Assembly (NCBI GenBank): GCA_025463285.1
Contig: JAOBWI010000017.1
Coordinates: 62,001-126,000 of the forward strand
Direction of reading: 5' to 3'
From: Acidimicrobiaceae bacterium
GTDB taxonomy: Bacteria > Actinomycetota > Acidimicrobiia > Acidimicrobiales > RAAP-2
Length of the DNA stretch: 64,000 nucleotides
Shown piece after piece: positions 1 to 8,727 of this stretch. Both the position numbers and the translations under genes were made by a program. A model generated the notes under the pieces. The model saw only the letters and a program-made list of their open reading frames with translations, was not told where the DNA came from and searched no databases. How positions within the stretch are numbered: the first letter of the stretch is position 1; the number at the start of each line of letters is the position of its first letter.

Positions 1-951
1 GCACAAATACTGGTTCAAGGTGCCCGTGGTATTGAGAATCAGACAGTTAACCGAAGGGTCGCGCGGCTGAGTCTGATCGGTGACCATCGAGATCCCCGAC
101 ATTTTCTTCAGTTCATTGATCTGGTTTCCCCTCTCCTGAAGAATCATGTCGACGGCACCCGTCTGAAGAGCCTCGTTTCGCGACTGCGAGTCAGGAATGG
201 TCTTGAAATTGATGCCATCGAGGTACGGCAGGCGCCGTCCGGCGCCATCCTTTCGCCAGTACTTATGATTCTTCACAAACTGTGACTCGACGTTGACTTG
301 CCAACTCTTCACTTTGAAGGGGCCAGTTCCGATCGGATCACCGGTGTATGTCGGCGCAAACGACACCGGGTGAGCCATGTAGGCGATCTGCTGTTCCGCT
401 AAGAAGATGGGCAGGGAGGCGTAGGGAATCGCCAGGTTGTACTCGACGGTGAAGTCGTTGACCTTGGTGACCGAGAGGATAATCGGCGCGATAGCGGGAC
501 CGACAATCTGATTGTTCTTCGCGGCGTTGTAGTTGGCGACGCAGATTTCGGCGTCAAAGGTCGCGCCGTTCGTAAAGGCCACGCCCCGACGAAGGGCGAT
601 GGTCCAGACGGTGTAACTGGCGTTCGGGGTCGCGGAGAGGGCCAGCATCGGTAGGGCGGTTTTACCATTTGCCGACATCACGAATAGGGGGTCGTAGAGG
701 GCGTTGGCCACGCAAAAGCCCGAGTCATCCATTCTTCCCTGTGCGCCATTAAAGATGTGGTAGTTGGGTACGTCGGAGAGGGTCCCCACGGTGAGCGTTC
801 CGCCCAACTTGGGCTTTGCCTTAGTGACGCCTACCGCGCCACCAGCCACGTTGGCCAGCATTCCGTCCACCACGGTGCCCGCCAGGGCCAGCCCGCCCAC
901 AGTGGTCGCTGAGTGAGTAAGAAACGTACGACGATCGAGCGTTGACGACAT
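1..951 (-). CDS. ABC transporter substrate-binding protein, family 5 (partial)
   Basis: Extracellular solute-binding protein of the peptide/nickel (SBP family 5) class; it would capture peptides or similar solutes outside the membrane for an ABC importer. The frame is open to the window edge, so the C-terminal part is missing; 317 codons are visible. The N-terminus has a twin-arginine-like motif (DRRTFL) followed by a hydrophobic stretch, suggesting Tat export. The mature part begins GGTLTVGTLSD and contains the family pattern GTGPFKVKSW and a KYW block. The ATG at 951 follows a GGGAAG-like ribosome site. Permease and ATPase genes, if present, lie outside the window. The substrate cannot be told from this sequence. 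Confidence 0.9.
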   Translation of the reverse strand, partial: MSSTLDRRTFLTHSATTVGGLALAGTVVDGMLANVAGGAVGVTKAKPKLGGTLTVGTLSDVPNYHIFNGAQGRMDDSGFCVANALYDPLFVMSANGKTALPMLALSATPNASYTVWTIALRRGVAFTNGATFDAEICVANYNAAKNNQIVGPAIAPIILSVTKVNDFTVEYNLAIPYASLPIFLAEQQIAYMAHPVSFAPTYTGDPIGTGPFKVKSWQVNVESQFVKNHKYWRKDGAGRRLPYLDGINFKTIPDSQSRNEALQTGAVDMILQERGNQINELKKMSGISMVTDQTQPRDPSVNCLILNTTGTLNQYLC

Positions 952-1061
952 CTTCCCTGCTTTCCCCCCGAGGAGCCCGCCATAGGTTTCCCCGCTGGGC
1001 GAAACTTAGCAAGAACCAGCCCGCTTACCAGGACACAAAAGAAGTTGTCACCAAGTGAAAC

Positions 1062-1102
1062 TTCAGCGTCCAGGCGGAGGGAGGGGCCGCCTGGACGCTG
1101 AA
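1062..1102. promoter_or_regulatory. Perfect 16-bp inverted repeat in divergent intergenic region
   Basis: TTCAGCGTCCAGGCGG (1062-1077) is followed by a 9-nt purine loop and its exact reverse complement (1087-1102). It lies between the divergent solute-binding protein and NCS1 permease genes. No T-run follows on either strand, so it is not a typical terminator; an operator or an RNA hairpin in a leader is possible. Confidence 0.6.
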
Positions 1103-1455
1103 AGAGTTGGGTACCTACACGCCGTTGGGTGGGGAGACGTGCCGTACCCGGGCGCCCGTTAGGGAGTGACGCCGAGAAGATGCGGGCCCGGTCGGTGTGC
1201 TTTGATCGGTGAAAGAAACCATCGGACCTTTCTCCTCTCATCGCCACGTCGCGGACTTAGAGCAGTTTGGCCCGCGAGTCTGTGCTGGCCATTGGATGAG
1301 CATAAGAAGGACCTAAATCCACCCTTTGTAAACGGTGTGAGAAATCCTCAGTAATTCCCGTCGCTTCGATTTTGTATCGGCCATACTGGGCGCGGACGAT
1401 TAGCTCCTCACGGAATCGTCACATTGGGGCGTCTAATTTAGGGAGGACCACGACA
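1103..1455. other. Intergenic leader of the NCS1 permease, no gene seen
   Basis: About 350 bp between the inverted repeat and the permease start. I see no convincing gene. It presumably holds the permease promoter. A GGGAGGA ribosome binding site at 1441-1447 sets the permease start. Confidence 0.5.
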
Positions 1456-3012
1456 GTGGCAATTACCATCAACTCACACGACGGATCGCCGGGCGACTCG
1501 GCATTTCACATCGAACGGCGCGGCATTGACTTCGTACCGGAGTCAGAGCGCTGGGCGACGCCGCGCAACATCGGCGCCCTATGGGCCGGGTCAGCCCTCA
1601 ACGTTGAGTACTTCATCTACGGCGCACTACTCATGGGTTTCGGATTCAGCTTCTACACGGCCCTCAGCATCATCCTGATTGGCAACGTCTCGTTCTTCTT
1701 GCTGGGCCTGGCCTCACTCCAAGGTCCCGAGACCGGCACCACCGCGTTCATCATCTCGCGGGCGCCCTTTGGCACTCAGGGATCGCGCCTCCTGAGCTTC
1801 TTTAACTGGATCACCCAGTTGGGCTTTGAGACGGAAGGTTTAATCCTCATCGTCGGCGCCGCCATTGTGCTGTTCCAAATGGCCGGCGTGCACGTCTCAA
1901 GTCCGCTGAAGGTGATCTTCATCATCTTGGCGGCGGCCATCCAGGCCGTCATGCCCTACTTCGGTCACGCCACCATGGTGAAGGTGCTGCGCGCGCTCAT
2001 CATCCCCTTTGGCGCCATCTTCATCCTTTTTGCCATCTATGACTTCAAGCACGGCTCGGCCAGCTTTAAGGGCTTCGGCGGCGGCTGGGAGCTCTACACC
2101 GCGGGTATCGCCTTCACCATCGCCCTCTCGGGACTGGGGTGGACCGAGTGCGGCAACGACTACACGCGTTATCTCCCGCGAAACGCCTCCAAAGGATCCA
2201 TCGTGGGGTGGGTCTTCGTGAGCACGGCCATTCCCGAGATCGCGATGATGATCCTCGGCGCGGCGACCTACACCTTCCTCTCCAGCAAAGCTCAGTCCGC
2301 GGCGTGGAACGGCGCCAATCCTTTCGAGGCCCTGCACGGACAGAGTTTCATCCCGAGCTGGGTCATCGTCATCTTTCTACTGTTCGCCATCGTGCAGCTC
2401 TTCGGGATCAACTCCCTGGACCTCTACTCTTCGGGCGTGTCTCTTCAGGCGATGGGACTGCGCCTTCGCCGCTACCAGGCCGTCGTGTTGGACTCGGTGT
2501 TGGCCTGCGGGCTCACCATCTACGCCGAGTTTCAGTCGACCTTCTCGCTCTACATGAAGGAGTTCGTCGGAGTGATCATTGTGTGGATCGCGCCGTGGTT
2601 CGGCATCATGCTCGTCGACTGGCTACTACGAAAGTACCGCTACAACGCGACCGAACTCCAACGACGCGACGCGGGCAGTCTCTACTACGCCAGTAAGAGC
2701 GGAGTGAACTGGAACGGCATCATCGCCTTCGTGGTCGGTCTCGTCTGCGCCACCCTGGCCTTCTCCAAAGCGCCGCCGCCGGTGAACTTCCCCTTCCACT
2801 GGATGACCCCCGTCTCCAATCACTACGGCGGGGCCTGCGCCGGCTCGTTGGTCCACGGGACGTGCAGCGCCGGTTGGTACGGCGGAGCTGACTTCTCGGT
2901 CCCGGCGGGAATCTTGATCGCGGCTCTCGTGTATTTCGTGCTGGAAAAGTTCACCGGCACCGTGGCGAAGCAAGTGAGGCGGCAAAAGGAGCTCGAACCC
3001 ACCGCCCAGTAA
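1456..3012 (+). CDS. NCS1-family cytosine/purine permease
   Basis: Integral membrane symporter of the nucleobase:cation symporter-1 family (Transp_cyt_pur). The sequence shows the family N-terminal block with ERWATPRNIGALWAG, then about twelve hydrophobic segments, including the GWTECGNDYTRYLP loop typical of cytosine/purine permeases. The start is placed at GTG 1456 because GGGAGGA lies 8 nt upstream; a longer frame exists from 1372 but lacks a ribosome site. At 518 residues it has normal family length. Neighbouring cytosine deaminase and uracil phosphoribosyltransferase genes favour cytosine as substrate, but purines, allantoin or hydantoins remain possible within the family. Confidence 0.9.
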   Translation: MAITINSHDGSPGDSAFHIERRGIDFVPESERWATPRNIGALWAGSALNVEYFIYGALLMGFGFSFYTALSIILIGNVSFFLLGLASLQGPETGTTAFIISRAPFGTQGSRLLSFFNWITQLGFETEGLILIVGAAIVLFQMAGVHVSSPLKVIFIILAAAIQAVMPYFGHATMVKVLRALIIPFGAIFILFAIYDFKHGSASFKGFGGGWELYTAGIAFTIALSGLGWTECGNDYTRYLPRNASKGSIVGWVFVSTAIPEIAMMILGAATYTFLSSKAQSAAWNGANPFEALHGQSFIPSWVIVIFLLFAIVQLFGINSLDLYSSGVSLQAMGLRLRRYQAVVLDSVLACGLTIYAEFQSTFSLYMKEFVGVIIVWIAPWFGIMLVDWLLRKYRYNATELQRRDAGSLYYASKSGVNWNGIIAFVVGLVCATLAFSKAPPPVNFPFHWMTPVSNHYGGACAGSLVHGTCSAGWYGGADFSVPAGILIAALVYFVLEKFTGTVAKQVRRQKELEPTAQ

Positions 3013-3037
3013 CGCCCCACGCACTAGCGCGGAGTCT

Positions 3038-3646
3038 TTAACCGTTCCAGTCCTCGACCAGCCCGCCGCTGCCGTCGGGGCGAAAGACGGGAATCGATCC
3101 GAGGGCGCGCACCATCGTCGCGTCCTGGCCCAAGGCACCTCGCCAGAGACCGGCCTCCGTGACGATGGTCCCGATCGCCACGACATCGGCACCCACGCCG
3201 CGCAGCAGACGCAGCGCGGCTCCTGTCGAGGCTCCGGTAGAGATCACGTCGTCCACGATGGCCACACGCCGTCCCTGCACCACGGACACTCGGGCTCGGT
3301 CAAAGAGGAGGCGCTGCTCGACGTCAGTGGTAATGGAGCGCACCGGCTCGCTAATGGCGTCGGCCAGGTGAATCTTGGGCGTCTTGTGCAACACGACGTA
3401 CTGGTCCAGTTCGAGATGACGCGTCACCTCGACCGCCAAGGGAATGCCCATGGTGGCCACGGTCGCCACGATGTCGACCTCGTAGGGAGCGAGCACGGCC
3501 GCCAGCTCCTCGCCGACCGTCGCCATGAACGCCACCCCCACGTCCACGGTGATGAGAAGGGCCAAGGCCAAGTTGTCGTTCAGCGAGACGATGGGCAGGT
3601 TCACGTGTTGGGAACCAATGTCGACGGAATACGTGCCTCTGTTCAC
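3038..3646 (-). CDS. Purine-type phosphoribosyltransferase
   Basis: Cytoplasmic type I phosphoribosyltransferase, most like adenine/xanthine phosphoribosyltransferases, which join a purine base to PRPP. The PRPP-binding signature is VAIVDDVISTGAS, preceded by the LNDNLALALLITVD and MGIPLAVEVTRHL blocks. An ATG at 3670 would overlap the start codon of the divergent deaminase (the two share the bases CATG), so I prefer GTG 3646, which begins just before the conserved GTYSV region; neither start has a strong ribosome site. It lies between nucleobase transport and salvage genes, consistent with a salvage role. Base specificity is not visible. Confidence 0.82.
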   Translation of the reverse strand: MNRGTYSVDIGSQHVNLPIVSLNDNLALALLITVDVGVAFMATVGEELAAVLAPYEVDIVATVATMGIPLAVEVTRHLELDQYVVLHKTPKIHLADAISEPVRSITTDVEQRLLFDRARVSVVQGRRVAIVDDVISTGASTGAALRLLRGVGADVVAIGTIVTEAGLWRGALGQDATMVRALGSIPVFRPDGSGGLVEDWNG

Positions 3647-3668
3647 GGTGCTGGAGCATACTGATCCC

Positions 3669-4139
3669 ATGTCCCCCTCTCGTACACCACTGGATCGAAC
3701 GCTGGCCGCGTCTATGTTGACGGTGGCCTACGGTGAAGCCGTCCTCGGACGGAGCGAAGGCGGCATTCCCATCGGCGCGGCGCTTTACACGCGCGACGGC
3801 TCGCTGCTCGGAGTGGGCCACAACCGTCGAGTCCAAGAAGATGACGCGTCAGTGCACGCCGAAACCGACGCATTTCGTAAAGCCGGGCGTCGACGCGACT
3901 ATCCAGACCTCGTCATGGTGACCACGCTCTCGCCCTGTTGGTACTGCTCAGGCTTAGTGCGCCAATTCAACATCGGCGCCGTAGTCATTGGCGAAAGTGA
4001 GAACTTTCAGGGTGGGCACGAGTGGCTCGAGGATCTGGGCGTCGAGATCGTGCTGCTTAAGGACGAGGCCTGCACCCAACTTCTGGGCACGTTCATCGAA
4101 GAGCATCCCGAACTCTGGAATGAAGACATTGGTCTGTAA
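3669..4139 (+). CDS. Cytosine deaminase, fungal FCY1 type
   Basis: Small zinc-dependent deaminase, 156 residues. It has the CDA-fold zinc motif HAE (VHAETDAF) and PCxxC (SPCWYCSG). Its C-terminal half, with GESENFQGG and the ending HPELWNEDIG, closely resembles yeast cytosine deaminase Fcy1 rather than the large amidohydrolase CodA of enterobacteria. The predicted reaction is cytosine to uracil plus ammonia. It converges with upp (2-bp gap) and lies near a cytosine/purine permease, giving a plausible path cytosine import, uracil, UMP. The start ATG 3669 fits the family N-terminus. A guanine- or nucleoside-deaminase role is less likely. Confidence 0.86.
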   Translation: MSPSRTPLDRTLAASMLTVAYGEAVLGRSEGGIPIGAALYTRDGSLLGVGHNRRVQEDDASVHAETDAFRKAGRRRDYPDLVMVTTLSPCWYCSGLVRQFNIGAVVIGESENFQGGHEWLEDLGVEIVLLKDEACTQLLGTFIEEHPELWNEDIGL

Positions 4140-4140
4140 C

Positions 4141-4776
4141 TCAGTGCACGGGCGGACCGAAGAGCCGGTCCCCCGCGTCGCCCAGTCCCGGGGTGATGTA
4201 GCCCACGTCGTTTAGCTCGGCGTCGAGGGCCGCCGCCACAATGGTGACGCGCGGGTGGCGAGCGAGCACGAAGTCCACTCCCGGTTGGGCGGCGATTAGA
4301 CAGAGAATCGTGGTTTCACCGACTGCTCGGGACTCGAGCATCTCGAGGACCCGATCCAGGGAACCACCGGTGGCGAGCATGGGGTCACAGATGACGACGT
4401 GAACGCCGTCGAGATCGTCGGGCAGGCCGTCGAGATAGACGTCGGGCTGGAGGGTCGTTTCGTTCCGGCGAAGTCCGACCAGACAGACGCGATGCAACGG
4501 CAGCACCTCCTGGACGGCCGGGCTCATGCCGAGGCCCGCCCGAAGAATGGGCACGATGACGTACTCGCGGGCGATGCGCATCGCCGGTGCCCCTTTCGTG
4601 ACCGGCGTGTCCACGCTGGTGACGCTCACCGGGGCGTGACGGAACGCTTCGTAGGCGACGAAGCGCGAGATCTCGCCCGCCAAGCGCAAGAAGTCGGCGT
4701 TCGAGGTGTTGAGGTCGCGTAGTTGGCGAATTTTGTCAGCCACCACCGGATGATCAACGACGAGAAGCGAACCCAC
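4141..4776 (-). CDS. upp: Uracil phosphoribosyltransferase
   Basis: Converts uracil and PRPP to UMP in pyrimidine salvage. The 211-residue length matches the family. The PRPP loop is VVICDPMLATGGS, and the uracil-binding C-terminal block YITPGLGDAGDR is intact. The N-terminal VVDHPVVADKIRQLRD is typical of Upp. The gene converges with the cytosine deaminase, whose product is its substrate, and diverges from the ABC exporter at 4862. It is a complete gene with nothing unusual. Confidence 0.95.
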   Translation of the reverse strand: MGSLLVVDHPVVADKIRQLRDLNTSNADFLRLAGEISRFVAYEAFRHAPVSVTSVDTPVTKGAPAMRIAREYVIVPILRAGLGMSPAVQEVLPLHRVCLVGLRRNETTLQPDVYLDGLPDDLDGVHVVICDPMLATGGSLDRVLEMLESRAVGETTILCLIAAQPGVDFVLARHPRVTIVAAALDAELNDVGYITPGLGDAGDRLFGPPVH

Positions 4777-4861
4777 GTCGTCACATTACGTCGCCCTCTG
4801 GAGGCCATCACTATTGGTTCGCGCCGACGGGTCGTGACGGGTCGACCGTTAGAATTGCTCA

Positions 4862-6703
4862 GTGTCATCTTCTCTTTCCGAGCGCGCCGAGCGTGATCGA
4901 GAGAGTTCAATAAATCCTCTTGGGGGGGTTACCTCGAAGTACCCCGGCCCACGACATCAGATCTCTCGTGATCCGAGTCTTGCCTGGTGGCGCCGGGTTC
5001 TACCCGTCATTCAGTCCCATCGACTGACCTTTGTCACGGCCATCGTCCTCTCGTTCTTGAGCCTTGTCTTTCAGGTGCTCGTGCCCAACATGCTGAGCAA
5101 CGACATCGACCACACTTTCGTGAAGCACCTGTCCTCGCTACACAGCGACGTCATCTCGATCGTGATCGTGGGCGTACTCGCTGGCCTCACGGGCGTTATC
5201 TCGCGTCAGTTTCTGTTCTACACCGCGTACAACGTGGAAGCCGACCTCCGGTCGCTCATCTACGAGCACCTGACCTGGCTCTCCTTTAGCTTTTACGACC
5301 GCGTCCAGTCCGGTCAGCTCATTAGTCGAGCCAACAGCGACATCCGCAGCGTCCAGATGTACTCCATCTTCGCGCCGCTCATCATCGTGCAGTGCTTCAT
5401 TGGCGTGGTGGCCTTTGGCTTCATGCTCAGCATCAACTGGGTGCTCGCCCTGATCTCCATGGTGGTGATGCCGATCCTTTACGTGGTCGGGATCAAGATG
5501 CGTCGAGTGATGTTCCCCATCTCCTGGATCACTCAGGCCCGACTGGCAGACGTCGCCACCATCGTCGACGAAAACGTGAACGGCGTGCGCGTGGTTAAGT
5601 CCTTCGCTCAAGAAGAGGCCGAGATCGATCGCCTGGCCGACGCCGCGGAGGGCGTGGCCTGGGCCTACATCAAAGACGCCAATATTCGCGCCGTCTGGTC
5701 GCCGTGGGTTCAGAACCTCCCCCAGTTAGGTCTCGCGCTGGTCCTGTTGTGTGGCGGGTGGATGGTCCTGCACGGCGACCTGCAGTACCCCCAGATCCTC
5801 GCCTTCAGCCTGTATCTCTTGATGCTCCAGGCCCCCTTCATGATGCTCGGACAACTCGTCATGATGGGCCAGCGCGCCAAGGCCAGCGCCGGACGAATCT
5901 TCGAAATACTCGATGAGAATCCCGAGATCGTCGAGCGACCAGGCGCCTACGACCTGGTGGACGTTCAAGGCGCCATTGACTTCAACCACGTCACGTTCAC
6001 CTACGACAATGGAGCAGAGATCCTTAAGGACTTTGACGCGCACATCGCTCCCGGTGAGACCGTGGCCATCGTCGGACGGACCGGCTCGGGAAAATCGACC
6101 GTCGCGAGACTGCTCGATCGCTTTTACGACGTGACCGAGGGCGCCATCACCATTGACGGACAGGACATTCGCGACGTGACGCTGAGCTCGCTGCGCGAGA
6201 ACGTGGGCGTCGTCCTCGACGAGCCGTTTCTCTTCTCCATCTCCATTCGCGACAATATCGCCTACGGTCTGCCGGACGCTTCACACGAAGAGATTGAGGC
6301 GGCGGCCCGAGCGGCCAACGCAGATGAGTTCATTGTCCGACTGCCCGAGGGGTACGACACCGTGATCGGCGAGCGGGGCTACACACTCTCCGGGGGGCAG
6401 CGACAGCGCATCGCCATCGCGCGAACGTTGTTGCTCAATCCCCCGATTCTGATTCTGGACGACGCCACCAGCGCTATCGACGTCCACGTCGAGTCCGGTA
6501 TTTACGCCGCCTTGCGCGAACTCCTCAATCAGCGCACCACCATCGTGATCGCGCATCGCATCTCCACCATCGCACTGGCCACTCGGGTCCTCCTCCTCGA
6601 CGAGGGACACGTCCTGGCCAGTGGCACGCACGAAGAGTTGTTGGCGAACGTTCCGCTCTACTCAGAGATCCTCGCTCAAACGACTCCCGCCGGGGAGTCC
6701 TGA
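4862..6703 (+). CDS. ABC exporter subunit, fused TMD-NBD, degenerate ATP site
   Basis: Membrane exporter half-transporter with six transmembrane segments (about residues 50-340) and a C-terminal nucleotide-binding domain. Walker A is GRTGSGKST and the signature LSGGQ is intact, but Walker B reads LILDDATS, with Asp in place of the catalytic Glu, and the Q-loop position reads VVLDEP, with Asp in place of Gln. These substitutions fit the non-catalytic half of a heterodimeric exporter such as TM287/288 or BmrCD. The GTG start at 4862 lacks a clear ribosome site. Its stop overlaps the start of the partner gene. Substrate unknown; drug or lipid export is typical of the family. Confidence 0.92.
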   Translation: MSSSLSERAERDRESSINPLGGVTSKYPGPRHQISRDPSLAWWRRVLPVIQSHRLTFVTAIVLSFLSLVFQVLVPNMLSNDIDHTFVKHLSSLHSDVISIVIVGVLAGLTGVISRQFLFYTAYNVEADLRSLIYEHLTWLSFSFYDRVQSGQLISRANSDIRSVQMYSIFAPLIIVQCFIGVVAFGFMLSINWVLALISMVVMPILYVVGIKMRRVMFPISWITQARLADVATIVDENVNGVRVVKSFAQEEAEIDRLADAAEGVAWAYIKDANIRAVWSPWVQNLPQLGLALVLLCGGWMVLHGDLQYPQILAFSLYLLMLQAPFMMLGQLVMMGQRAKASAGRIFEILDENPEIVERPGAYDLVDVQGAIDFNHVTFTYDNGAEILKDFDAHIAPGETVAIVGRTGSGKSTVARLLDRFYDVTEGAITIDGQDIRDVTLSSLRENVGVVLDEPFLFSISIRDNIAYGLPDASHEEIEAAARAANADEFIVRLPEGYDTVIGERGYTLSGGQRQRIAIARTLLLNPPILILDDATSAIDVHVESGIYAALRELLNQRTTIVIAHRISTIALATRVLLLDEGHVLASGTHEELLANVPLYSEILAQTTPAGES

Positions 6704-8640
6704 TGGGTTGGGGCGGCAGCTTTGGCGGTGGGTTCGTGGGTGCCCACGCGGCGGGTGGTCAAGCGGGTTTACCGTTCGGAGGAATCCCCGACGAGCTTAT
6801 GGACGAGGCGACGAAACTGCTCGCCACCGAACCCGTACGTCCCAAGTCCCACGTCCACTTCACCCAGCGGCCCCGAGAGAAAGAGCGAGAGCGCCTGACG
6901 CTGGCGAAGTTGCTCTTGGTGTATCCGAAGTGGCTGGCCGCCGGGTCGGCCCTGGTGATCATCATCAGCTTGACCTTGCAGGCCGGTCCTCTGCTCACCG
7001 AGTACGCCATTCGCCATGGCATGGAGAGCCATAAGAGCCTGGCCGTCATAGTGGTGTGCGCGTTGCTTTACTTGGGCCTCGCCCTCGTAAGCGTGTACTT
7101 CCAACGCGAGCAGGTGGAGGTCACCGGAAAGCTCTCCTCGCGCGTGATGCACGACCTGCGCATCCGCGTCTTCACTCAGTTCCAACGCCTCAGCCTGGAC
7201 TTCTTCACCGAGGAGAAGGCCGGCGTGCTCATGAGTCGCATGACGAGCGACGTCGAGAACCTTCAACAGCTCATCCAAGACGGCATTAGCCAGTTCGCCC
7301 TTCAGGGCCTCACCATGATCGTGATAACGATCATCCTGTTCTTGACCAACGTGGAACTCGCCGCCTGGACCGTGTTGGTTGTCGTACCTCTTCTCATCGC
7401 CTTTTCGATCTGGTACCACCACGCGTCGGAGAAGGGGTACCTCCTAGCTCGTGACCGGATCGCCCTCGTCTTAGCCGACCTCTCGGAGTCGCTGTACGGC
7501 ATTCGCGTCGTTACGGCCCACAACCGTCAGCGTCGTAACATTCGCAACCACCGCCACGTGGTGGGGGCTTACCGCGACGCCAACGTCTACACCGGTCGCG
7601 TAAACGCCATCTACGGCCCGTCGACCTTGATGATCGGCATCTTGGGCCAGGCGATGCTGCTCGGTATCGGCGGCCACATGGTGCTGCACCATGAACTCAA
7701 CGTGGCCCAACTCATTGTCTTTTTCCTCTATCTCAACCGATTCTTCGGGCCTATCCAACTGCTGGTTCAGCAGTACACCACCTTGCAACAGGGACGCTCT
7801 TCGATCATTCGACTGCGCGAACTCTTAGAGATCACCCCCACGGTGGATGAACTGCCCGAGGCGATGGTTCTGCCCACCATTGAAGGGCGCATTACCTTTG
7901 AGAACGTCGGCTTCGGCTACCGGGCCGACGAGCCCGTACTCCACGACGTAAACCTAGAGATCTCCCCCGGTGAGTCGGTGGCCTTCGTCGGTCCGACCGG
8001 CGCGGGCAAGTCCACCATGGCCAAGTTGGCCAATCGCTTCTACGACCCGACCTCTGGTCGCGTTCTGGTCGACGGCGTCGACGTCAAGACCGTGACCCTT
8101 CACTCGCTACGCACCCAACTCGGCGTAGTGCCCCAGGAGCCGTTCCTCTTCGCCGGCTCGATCCGCACCAACTTGAGCTTCGGTCGGCCCGAGGCGAGCG
8201 ACGACGAGATCGAGACCGCGGTGGACGTGGTGGGTCTTCGTGAACTGGTCAATCACCTCCCCGGGGGACTGGACACTCCCGTGCACGAACGAGGACAGAC
8301 CCTCTCGGCCGGTGAGCGTCAACAACTGGCCCTGGCACGAGCGTTCCTGGCCCGTCCTCGCGTCTTGATCTTGGACGAGGCGACCTCGTCCTTAGACCTC
8401 CGAAGCGAGACGGTCATCGAGCGCGCGCTCGATCGACTGTTGGAAGGTCGCTCGGCCATCTTGATTGCTCACCGACTCACCACCGCCCAGCGCGCCGATC
8501 GCATCGTCGTGATTGACGACGGTGGCATCGTCGAGATGGGCACGCCGGAAGAACTCCTGGCCCTAGGCGGCGCCTACGCCGTCATGTACGAAGCGTGGCT
8601 CGCCTCGGGAGGTCGCGACGCCTCGCGAGTGACCCCCTAG
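6703..8640 (+). CDS. ABC exporter subunit, fused TMD-NBD, catalytic partner
   Basis: Second half of the exporter, 645 residues, with a glycine-rich N-terminal extension of about 60 residues before the six-helix membrane domain. Walker A is GPTGAGKST, the Q-loop is VVPQEPFLFA, and Walker B is LILDEATS with the catalytic Glu. The signature is LSAGE instead of LSGGQ. Paired with the upstream protein, this gives one consensus ATP site (this Walker A/B with the partner LSGGQ) and one degenerate site (partner Asp with this LSAGE), the pattern of asymmetric heterodimers. Translational coupling is likely because TGATG joins the two genes. Confidence 0.92.
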   Translation: MGWGGSFGGGFVGAHAAGGQAGLPFGGIPDELMDEATKLLATEPVRPKSHVHFTQRPREKERERLTLAKLLLVYPKWLAAGSALVIIISLTLQAGPLLTEYAIRHGMESHKSLAVIVVCALLYLGLALVSVYFQREQVEVTGKLSSRVMHDLRIRVFTQFQRLSLDFFTEEKAGVLMSRMTSDVENLQQLIQDGISQFALQGLTMIVITIILFLTNVELAAWTVLVVVPLLIAFSIWYHHASEKGYLLARDRIALVLADLSESLYGIRVVTAHNRQRRNIRNHRHVVGAYRDANVYTGRVNAIYGPSTLMIGILGQAMLLGIGGHMVLHHELNVAQLIVFFLYLNRFFGPIQLLVQQYTTLQQGRSSIIRLRELLEITPTVDELPEAMVLPTIEGRITFENVGFGYRADEPVLHDVNLEISPGESVAFVGPTGAGKSTMAKLANRFYDPTSGRVLVDGVDVKTVTLHSLRTQLGVVPQEPFLFAGSIRTNLSFGRPEASDDEIETAVDVVGLRELVNHLPGGLDTPVHERGQTLSAGERQQLALARAFLARPRVLILDEATSSLDLRSETVIERALDRLLEGRSAILIAHRLTTAQRADRIVVIDDGGIVEMGTPEELLALGGAYAVMYEAWLASGGRDASRVTP

Positions 8641-8727
8641 GGCGAAGCCGAAGTAGGCCGTCTCCAACATCGTGTAGATCGTTCTACCAAAGTCTTGATC
8701 TTGTTCAAGTCCGTGCCTGGAGAACTC

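Noticed and set aside
1103..1440. Possible riboswitch (purine, guanidine) in the NCS1 permease leader
   Set aside because: I could not match the conserved cores of these riboswitches; only the 16-bp inverted repeat stands out.
2626..3192. Long minus-strand frame across the end of the NCS1 gene
   Set aside because: Shadow of the permease and phosphoribosyltransferase reading frames in GC-rich DNA.
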